This document shows, in pieces, positions 1 through 5,402 of a stretch of 12,363 nt of DNA. The stretch lies in NCBI GenBank assembly GCA_021604825.1, contig BQJS01000144.1:1-12363 (forward strand). The letters are read 5' to 3'. Below the pieces are notes generated by a model. It did no database searches. It was not told the origin of the DNA and saw only the letters and a program-made list of their open reading frames with translations. Positions within the stretch are counted from its first letter, which is position 1, and each line of letters begins with the position of its first letter. Position numbers and translations under genes: made by a program. This DNA comes from Phycisphaerae bacterium (GTDB lineage Bacteria > Planctomycetota > Phycisphaerae > UBA1845).

Positions 1-167
1 ACAACGATGGCGACTACGACCTGTATGACATGCATCTCTTCACGATTTGTTTCGGCAAAAACCGAGCCAGCAATCCGCAGTGCGCATGTGCCGACCTTGA
101 CGGAACAGGCGACGTAATCGACATCGCCGACTGGGAAAGCCTATCCGGATTGATTGACGGTCCCTAA
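1..167 (+). CDS. 3' end of a secreted-type protein with a Cys-linked double EF-hand (dockerin-like) tail
   Basis: Partial gene: the 5' end lies outside the window, the reading frame begins at base 3, and 54 codons precede TAA at 165-167. The visible part starts inside an Asp-rich loop (NDGDYDLYD). It continues through a Cys residue and a Cys-x-Cys pair (CAC), then a second Asp-rich stretch (DLDGTGDVIDIAD). This order, loop - Cys - linker - CxC - loop, is the same as in the tails of the three large paralogues at 2120-6896, so the product is probably also exported and calcium-binding. The second loop deviates from the exact 12-residue EF-hand register by one position. The nature of the missing N-terminal body cannot be judged. 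The last 27 bases overlap the 3' end of the convergent MFS gene. Confidence 0.7.
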   Translation, partial: NDGDYDLYDMHLFTICFGKNRASNPQCACADLDGTGDVIDIADWESLSGLIDGP

Positions 168-1370
168 GCCTTGGCTGGTGGCGTTTTCTGCGGTCGACGC
201 TGAGTGTTCCGCGTCAACAACCTTGACCAACTGCATAATCAGCGCGGCGACCGCGAGCGCAATACCTGCAAACACCACAAACGTCCATGCCAACGTCCCG
301 GTCGCGTCCCACAGGTAACCCACCAGCGGGCCCGCAGCCGCCCCCAGTCCAAACGTCAAAGTAAACTTCAAACCGTACGACATGCTCCGTAACGAGCGCG
401 GTGTGTGCTCGGCGATGAGCAGATTCTCGATGGGTTGCGTTCCGAAATGAACGACCGCCAGTGCTAAGGCCACTGCAATCGCGGGGTACGAACCACCGCC
501 CGTCCATGCGAGAAGCAGCGCCAAGGGAATGCTCAAGGCGATCAGCTTGGCGTAGAATTTGGACGGGTGTGTGCGATCGGCATGGCGGCCCATGAGGAAT
601 TGGCTGGCACCTCCCGCGAGAAAAACAAGAACCTGCAAGCTGGTTATCAATGACGAATCGCTTCCCTCGCCAGCCAAGTATGTCGGAAGCGCGGTCATCA
701 CCGCTCGGTAGTTGATCCCGGTCAGCATCATCGGCACAAAGAGCAAGACCAGCAGCCGTACCGGTGGCTGTCGACTTGGGGCCGTTGATTTTTCAGGCAA
801 TGCGTCATTGCGTGGGTCGTCGCGCAGCGTGATCGGAAGGGCCATGAGCGCAAAGAGCGATGCCAACGCCACCGCGGCCATCACCCAATAGCCCAAACGC
901 CAATGCCAAGCGTTCGCGAGGAACATCCCGATCGGGCCTCCGCACAAACCGATCGATCCGGCGATTCCGTGTACGCCCATCGCTTGCCCGCGTTTCTCAA
1001 GCCCATGCGATATCATCGCAAGACCGGTGGGGTGATAGAGGCTGATCGCCGCCCCGAGGCCGGTTAGCGCGATTGCAAAAGTTAGTGTGGTTGGCGCGAT
1101 CGCTGCCGCTACGCAGGATATTGTCGTGGAGGCAAAATAAATCAGCAGCATCGGTTTGGGGCCGAAACGATCCGTGAAATAACCAGCCGGCAGCGCGCCC
1201 GCACCCATAAGGACGTACCCGATGACTGGCAGGGACGTGACTTGGAAACCGGTTAAATTGAATTCGGATTGCAGCGGGGCGAAAATGCCCGTGACCAACA
1301 AGGCACACCAATGACAAAGGGCGTGTCCGATGCTGGTGACGAGCAAGATGGAGCGTTCGCTGCGGTTCAT
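141..1370 (-). CDS. MFS transporter, fosmidomycin-resistance (Fsr)-like
   Basis: A 409-residue inner-membrane transporter of the major facilitator superfamily with about 12 hydrophobic segments. The superfamily motif A between TM2 and TM3 is present as GYFTDRFGPKP (residues 63-73). The stretch LYHPTGLAMIS (about 111-121), followed by a Gly-rich segment, resembles the HP motif region of Fsr-type efflux proteins, which points to drug or small-molecule export; the substrate cannot be read from sequence. The frame stays open upstream to 1601, but those 77 residues are hydrophilic and low in MFS character. The start chosen is the ATG at 1368-1370 (MNRSERS), directly before TM1. No clear Shine-Dalgarno precedes it. 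The C-terminal 30 or so residues are polar and the stop lies inside the neighbouring plus-strand gene. Divergent from the lipoprotein gene at 1587, with about 216 bases between them. Confidence 0.85.
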   Translation of the reverse strand: MNRSERSILLVTSIGHALCHWCALLVTGIFAPLQSEFNLTGFQVTSLPVIGYVLMGAGALPAGYFTDRFGPKPMLLIYFASTTISCVAAAIAPTTLTFAIALTGLGAAISLYHPTGLAMISHGLEKRGQAMGVHGIAGSIGLCGGPIGMFLANAWHWRLGYWVMAAVALASLFALMALPITLRDDPRNDALPEKSTAPSRQPPVRLLVLLFVPMMLTGINYRAVMTALPTYLAGEGSDSSLITSLQVLVFLAGGASQFLMGRHADRTHPSKFYAKLIALSIPLALLLAWTGGGSYPAIAVALALAVVHFGTQPIENLLIAEHTPRSLRSMSYGLKFTLTFGLGAAAGPLVGYLWDATGTLAWTFVVFAGIALAVAALIMQLVKVVDAEHSASTAENATSQGLGTVNQSG

Positions 1371-1457
1371 TGAATTAATTCGGATGCCTTTGGGCTTGCG
1401 GGCTATTCTGACGTTTCGACTCTCTAGTGTAGTGGTCCGCGGGTTTGGGGCCAGCTG

Positions 1458-1469
1458 CAACGTACGTTG
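1458..1469. promoter_or_regulatory. Perfect 12-bp palindrome between divergent genes
   Basis: CAACGTACGTTG is a perfect palindrome in the 216-base gap between the MFS gene and the lipoprotein gene. It lies about 90 bases from the MFS start and about 30 bases upstream of the -35 candidate for the lipoprotein gene. Such a position would suit an operator for a dimeric regulator, but no regulator gene is adjacent and one palindrome of this size can arise by chance. Confidence 0.25.
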
Positions 1470-1498
1470 TCTAGCGGATAAGCTGACTTTGAAGATTA

Positions 1499-1528
1499 TT
1501 GACTCTATGGGCGACGTGCGGTTAGCAT
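1499..1528 (+). promoter_or_regulatory. Candidate sigma70-type promoter for the lipoprotein gene
   Basis: TTGACT (1499-1504) and TAGCAT (1523-1528) are separated by 18 bases. They match the TTGACA and TATAAT consensus at five and four of six positions. The -10 candidate lies about 59 bases before the ATG at 1587. Assigned by pattern only; planctomycete promoter consensus is not well known to me. Confidence 0.35.
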
Positions 1529-1586
1529 CTTTGCGTGCCCATTGTTTAAGCGGCGCAAAACGTTGAATGGATGAAAGGAGTCTGAA

Positions 1587-1901
1587 ATGAAGCGTATTCA
1601 AATCCTTGCGATAGTTGGTGTATTCGTGGCATCGATGGCGATGACCGGTTGCGTCTCGCTAAAAGCGCCGGAGCGCATCAATGTTAATGGGCGTTCACAT
1701 CGCGGCACAACCAACACCCGCTCGGTTCCGCAGACCAGCAGTCACGACGACGCTCGCCGAAAACTCGCCCAAGCCCATGCAGAAATCGATGAGCTACGCG
1801 CCCGCAACCAACGGCTCGAGCGGAAAGAACGCGAGTTGAAGCAAGACAACGACGATTGCGAACGACGTCTTGATCGCTGCGAAGATCGTTACGACGATTA
1901 A
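1587..1901 (+). CDS. Small lipoprotein with C-terminal charged coiled coil
   Basis: A 104-residue protein with a short basic N-terminus, a hydrophobic segment and a lipobox ending MTGC (Cys22), so it should be lipidated and membrane-anchored by signal peptidase II processing. Residues about 23-52 are a polar Ser/Thr/Arg linker. Residues about 53-104 are highly charged with heptad spacing of Leu and Ala (for example LAQAHAEIDELRARNQRLE), a predicted helical coiled coil. Two cysteines occur near the end (DDCERRLDRC), spaced seven residues apart, so they could cross-link chains. The start is supported by AAAGGAG at 1574-1580, six bases before the ATG. The architecture recalls Lpp-like or small coiled-coil envelope lipoproteins, but there is no family match I can name. 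Confidence 0.8.
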   Translation: MKRIQILAIVGVFVASMAMTGCVSLKAPERINVNGRSHRGTTNTRSVPQTSSHDDARRKLAQAHAEIDELRARNQRLERKERELKQDNDDCERRLDRCEDRYDD

Positions 1902-2119
1902 CCTGGCCAGCGGCCCACCCTACGCCGCCCGCTTATCCGCCCACAATTGAATAATCGTTTCCGTTTCGTGAGCTGGCAGCCACCATTACGAGGACAGCCA
2001 CGCAGCACCTTGTATCGACCAGACCTCTCCTTGTACGATGTCATTCGGTAACGTCCGAATAAACTCGGCAGGGCCGGCTTGCATGTTTCCAAGTTGACGG
2101 GCACCAAGGGGATGAAGCG
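1902..2119. other. Intergenic leader before paralogue 1
   Basis: 218 bases with no credible gene on either strand; the minus-strand open frame here has no sign of being coding. It holds the promoter candidate at 2010-2039 and a weak purine stretch (AAGGGG, 2106-2111) eight bases before the ATG at 2120. I see no clear rho-independent terminator for the upstream lipoprotein gene. Confidence 0.5.
2010..2039 (+). promoter_or_regulatory. Candidate promoter of TIGR03790-like paralogue 1
   Basis: TTGTAT (2010-2015) and TACGAT (2034-2039) with an 18-base spacer. Each matches the sigma70 consensus at four of six positions. Comparable 18-base-spaced pairs occur before paralogues 2 and 3, which modestly raises confidence. 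It lies about 80 bases before the start codon. Confidence 0.3.
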
Positions 2120-3619
2120 ATGCGAATTAATCGGCTGATCGTTGTATGCGCTGTTGCGGTTGGAATTGCAACGAGTGCGTTCGGTGGGATTTCAGAGAGC
2201 CAGACGTTGGTCGTTTACAATTCAGCATCATCGGACGGAACGGCGCTGAAGAATGCCTACCTCGCAGCCCACACCGGCATTGGGGCATCCAACGTTGTTG
2301 ACCTCAACGACGCATCGTTGCTGACGGCCGACCTGACCATCGCCGATTTCAATTCCAAGGTGCGCGACCCGATTCGCACTCACCTTAGCGCGGCAGGCTT
2401 TCCTCAGCCAAGCGACATCATCGCCATCGTGCTGATCCGACCGATGCCGCATCGTATCCTCGACAGCGACAATTCGCTGGTGGGTGATAATCCCAGTGCC
2501 GCCATTACTGAGATCAACAATGGCGACATTACTTATGCGTCCGTCGATTCCGAATTGGTTCTCCTTTGGCAAAACTTGAGCAGCGGAGAAGCCGGCGATC
2601 AGATGGACAGCTTCGCCGACAACATGATCCAGAATCCATATCACGCAAGCGCGACGGCAATCGATGCGTTTTCGCGATCTACGATCACGTCTGCGAAGAC
2701 GTTTGGCAACGCCTCGAACATCGCATGGGTGATAGCCGGCAGCGGAGCAGCGCGATTGACTCCGGGAAGCATGTATCTGGTGTGTCGCATCGACGGCAAC
2801 ACGCAGGCGGACGCGTTGGATTTAATCGACCGCGGGCAGAACATCACAGTCAACCGCGAAACGACGCACATCATTCTCGACGAATTCGACGTGACGGTTG
2901 GCGACGAACTGGACGACGATCCATTCATTACCGATCAAGGTGACGATTATGAAGACACCTTATCCGTTCTATCAGTCAACGGGTGGAATGTGCGTTACGA
3001 CGACACGTTCGATTTCATCGAAGCCAGCGAAGAACCGCGTCCGCTGATTGCGTATGCTTCGTATGGCGAAAACCACGATGTCGAAAGTGCGGGGGCCAAC
3101 CCGCCCGGATCGGGTACGTACATCAACAATTTCGAATTCGCCAAGGGTGCAATCTTCAACACCATCGAATCGTACAACGCCCGGGCACTCAACGGCCTCG
3201 GGACGCTTTTCACCCAGGAGCAAGTCGCCGACTTCGTGGCTGCCGGTGGGACATTCGCCGTCGGCTGCGTTTTTGAACCATTCTCAGTCGCCCAGCCCGA
3301 CAACGAATTTCTGCTAACAAGAATGCTGGTCAACCAATGGACTTGGGCCGAAGCAGCATACGCATCGCTTCCCTTCTTGAGCTGGCAGTACGTTGTTCTA
3401 GGCGATCCACTCGCAAGCTACGACGCCATCGTAGACATCGAAGGCGACTGCAATGCCGACATCACCGTCGATATCGGCGATTACAATGCGTTCGCCGCAT
3501 GCCTCGCCCAATCACCAACCGGTCTGGGGCTTGAGTGCGAATGCTTTGATTTCAATGCTGACACGGCGGTCGATCTGGCTGACTTTGCCGACCTCCAAGT
3601 GTTCTTCGACGTCAATTAG
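2120..3619 (+). CDS. Secreted TIGR03790-like protein with dockerin-like double EF-hand tail, paralogue 1
   Basis: 499 residues. A Sec signal peptide (about 1-22, MRINRLIVVC then a hydrophobic core ending SAFG) leads straight into the conserved opening ISESQTLVVYNSASS. Landmarks: IIAIVLIRPMPHRI (100-113), YLVCRIDG (219-226), LIAYASYGENHD (309-320), GAIFNTIESYNARALNG (343-359), GGTFAVGCVFEPF (376-388), TWAEAAY (408-414) and LGDPLA (427-432). The order and wording resemble TIGR03790, an uncharacterised family which I recall as confined to exosortase-bearing genomes; function unknown. Residues 439-499 form two EF-hand-type loops (DCNADITVDIGD and DFNADTAVDLAD) joined by a Cys linker with CEC. There is no PEP-CTERM anchor. 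An acidic insertion at about 254-282 is absent from the other two copies. First of three tandem paralogues on the same strand. The family assignment is from recalled motifs. Confidence 0.8.
   Translation: MRINRLIVVCAVAVGIATSAFGGISESQTLVVYNSASSDGTALKNAYLAAHTGIGASNVVDLNDASLLTADLTIADFNSKVRDPIRTHLSAAGFPQPSDIIAIVLIRPMPHRILDSDNSLVGDNPSAAITEINNGDITYASVDSELVLLWQNLSSGEAGDQMDSFADNMIQNPYHASATAIDAFSRSTITSAKTFGNASNIAWVIAGSGAARLTPGSMYLVCRIDGNTQADALDLIDRGQNITVNRETTHIILDEFDVTVGDELDDDPFITDQGDDYEDTLSVLSVNGWNVRYDDTFDFIEASEEPRPLIAYASYGENHDVESAGANPPGSGTYINNFEFAKGAIFNTIESYNARALNGLGTLFTQEQVADFVAAGGTFAVGCVFEPFSVAQPDNEFLLTRMLVNQWTWAEAAYASLPFLSWQYVVLGDPLASYDAIVDIEGDCNADITVDIGDYNAFAACLAQSPTGLGLECECFDFNADTAVDLADFADLQVFFDVN
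3434..3619 (+). repeat. C-terminal EF-hand module, copy 1
   Basis: 186 bases encoding the last 61 residues plus stop of paralogue 1. It is homologous to 5067-5252 and 6711-6896 but clearly more diverged from both than they are from each other. It encodes two 12-residue Asp loops and the Cys-x-Cys linker. Confidence 0.75.
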
Positions 3620-3676
3620 CCAATCGCTTCGATGTAGGTTTAATTCCTCCGCAGCGACAGCAGCACGGGTATTGAG

Positions 3677-3706
3677 TTGCTATCACCAAAGGGCCTCCTG
3701 TATGAT
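3677..3706 (+). promoter_or_regulatory. Candidate promoter of paralogue 2
   Basis: TTGCTA (3677-3682) and TATGAT (3701-3706), 18 bases apart. They match the sigma70 consensus at four and five of six positions, and the -10 lies about 65 bases before the ATG at 3771. It sits in the 151-base gap after paralogue 1. No hairpin terminator for paralogue 1 is evident in the gap, so read-through is also possible. Confidence 0.35.
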
Positions 3707-3770
3707 TAACTCGGGCGCGCAGAAGGGGCGGCTGCGCATTCAATCCCGTACGACTTCGGAGAGAATAGCT

Positions 3771-5252
3771 ATGCGATCGATGAGCATTGCGTGTGCAGGT
3801 GTCGTCATGATTTGCGCGACGGCAAGCCTGACAAATGCCGCAATCTCCGAGAGTCAGACTCTTGTCGTATACAACTCGGCATCATCCGAAGGCACAGAAC
3901 TAAAGGACGCATACCTCGCCGCTCATCCGGGAATCGGTGTAGACAACGTTGTCGATCTCAATGATCCTTCGCTTTTGACCAGCGATCTAACAAAGGACGA
4001 ATTCATCGCCAAAGTGCGCAATCCGATTCAAAATCGCCTGTTGACACTGATTCCTCCGCGACCAGAAGACATCATAGCAATTGTGTTGATTCGCCCCATT
4101 CCGCACCGCATCTTGGATATCAACAACCCGCTTGTCGGTGACGACCCGGACGCGGCGTTTACGGAGTTTGGTGACAACGGCGATTCCACATACGCTTCAG
4201 TTGATGCTGAGTTGGTCCTTTTGTGGCAGGATTTGTATGACGGTGAGTCTGGCGGTCGAATGGATAGCTATGCCGACAACGCGATTGAGAATCCCTATCA
4301 CGGATTTGAGAATAGCGAGTCGGAAATTGACTCATTTTCAAGGCTCAACATCTTGATTCCCAAAACCTTTGAGAATTTCACGAATCTCTTCTGGATGCTG
4401 ACCGGTAGTGGTGCATCTCGATTGACACCGGGAGACATATATCTGGTATGTCGAATTGACGGAAGCACCCAGTCGGACGCCCTTGCCCTCATCGACCGCG
4501 CCCAAAACCTAACCGTCAATCGAGAAACAACCCAAGTATTGCTTGACAGAAGCGCAAATAGTTCCTTTTGGTTTATCGGCGATTACAATGCAGCCAACGC
4601 GGCCCTCATTGCCGACGGATGGAATGTGCGCTATGACACGTCGGCCAATTTTGTTGACTCAATAGAAGAGCCGCGCCGTCTTATTGCCTATGCGTCCCCC
4701 GGAGAAAACCATAGCTACAATGGAGGAGAGAATCCGCTGGGCTCGGGAACATACATAGACGGATTTGCGTTTGCGCGGGGCGCGATCTTCAATAGTGTTG
4801 AAACATTTAACGCGAGAGGCCTTAACGGTCTGGGGACTCTGTACGGACACGAGCAAGTCGAAGACTTCGTCTCGGCAGGCGGCACGTTCGCTGTCGGCAA
4901 TGTCTTCGAGAATTTTGAAATAAGTCAGGCGGAAAATGCGTTTTTGTTGACGCATATGTTGGTCAATCAGAGGACGTGGGCAGAAGCGGCTTATTCCTCC
5001 ATATTGTTTCTAAGTGGACCGACGATCGTCCTCGGCGATCCGCTGGGCAGATTCGAGACGATCGTGGACATCGAAGGCGACTGTAATGCCGACATCAGCG
5101 TCGATATCGCGGACTACAATTCTTTCGCGACGTGCCTCGCCCAGTCGCCAACCGGGCTGGGGCTTGAGTGCGAATGCTTCGATTTCAACACTGACACGGC
5201 GGTTGATCTTGCCGACTTCGCCGAATTGCAGGTGTTCTTCGACGACAATTAG
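3771..5252 (+). CDS. Secreted TIGR03790-like protein with dockerin-like double EF-hand tail, paralogue 2
   Basis: 493 residues. The ATG at 3771 is preceded by GGAGAG (3758-3763) with 7-base spacing and opens a good signal peptide (MRSMSIACAG, hydrophobic core, cleavage near TNAA). The frame stays open upstream to 3453, but that stretch overlaps paralogue 1 and does not look like protein. The body follows paralogue 1: ISESQTLVVYNSASS at the mature N-terminus, IIAIVLIRPIPHRI, YLVCRIDG, LIAYASPGENHS, GAIFNSVETFNARGLNG, GGTFAVGNVFENF, TWAEAAY and LGDPLG. The tail has loops DCNADISVDIAD and DFNTDTAVDLAD with the CEC linker. The Cys of the GGTFAVGC motif in paralogue 1 is Asn here. The acidic insertion of paralogue 1 is replaced by a short aromatic stretch (SSFWFIGDYN). 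Probably extracellular or surface-located; reaction unknown. Confidence 0.8.
   Translation: MRSMSIACAGVVMICATASLTNAAISESQTLVVYNSASSEGTELKDAYLAAHPGIGVDNVVDLNDPSLLTSDLTKDEFIAKVRNPIQNRLLTLIPPRPEDIIAIVLIRPIPHRILDINNPLVGDDPDAAFTEFGDNGDSTYASVDAELVLLWQDLYDGESGGRMDSYADNAIENPYHGFENSESEIDSFSRLNILIPKTFENFTNLFWMLTGSGASRLTPGDIYLVCRIDGSTQSDALALIDRAQNLTVNRETTQVLLDRSANSSFWFIGDYNAANAALIADGWNVRYDTSANFVDSIEEPRRLIAYASPGENHSYNGGENPLGSGTYIDGFAFARGAIFNSVETFNARGLNGLGTLYGHEQVEDFVSAGGTFAVGNVFENFEISQAENAFLLTHMLVNQRTWAEAAYSSILFLSGPTIVLGDPLGRFETIVDIEGDCNADISVDIADYNSFATCLAQSPTGLGLECECFDFNTDTAVDLADFAELQVFFDDN
5067..5252 (+). repeat. C-terminal EF-hand module, copy 2
   Basis: The last 62 codons of paralogue 2. Against 6711-6896 I count 10 mismatches in 186 bases, nine of them silent, far fewer than in the bodies of the same two genes. 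This suggests recent sequence exchange. Confidence 0.8.
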
Positions 5253-5314
5253 CAGGGTAGTCTGTCAAGGCGCAGGACAATATTGCCCTACTGCGGGGCC
5301 GGTCGAAAGGTGTG

Positions 5315-5344
5315 TTGTATTGATTCGACGGCACACGGCATAAT
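5315..5344 (+). promoter_or_regulatory. Candidate promoter of paralogue 3
   Basis: TTGTAT (5315-5320) and CATAAT (5339-5344), 18 bases apart, match the sigma70 consensus at four and five of six positions. The -10 is about 60 bases before the ATG at 5403. The -35 hexamer is the same as that proposed for paralogue 1. Confidence 0.3.
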
Positions 5345-5402
5345 GGTGTACTGGCGGTTGAATTCCGGCTGTGCTTTCGTTTCAAACGCTGAGGACGAAG
5401 CC

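Noticed and set aside
1330..1566. Plus-strand open frame of 78 codons in the divergent gap
   Set aside because: It covers promoter candidates and the MFS start, has no ribosome site and no protein-like features.
1371..1601. 77-residue N-terminal extension of the MFS transporter
   Set aside because: It is polar, lacks family similarity, overlaps the lipoprotein start and its ribosome site, and TM1 begins just after the ATG at 1370.
2228..2644. Minus-strand open frame of 138 codons antisense to paralogue 1
   Set aside because: Equivalent antisense frames occur in paralogue 3 at the same place, which simply reflects the shared codon pattern of the sense gene.
3453..3770. N-terminal extension of paralogue 2 back to 3453
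   Set aside because: It overlaps the EF-hand tail of paralogue 1 in another frame, and a good ribosome site plus signal peptide begin at 3771.
5253..5300. Possible terminator after paralogue 2 (GCAGGGTAG and CCCTACTGC)
   Set aside because: Only the outer four bases pair; the inner parts are not complementary and no U-tract follows.
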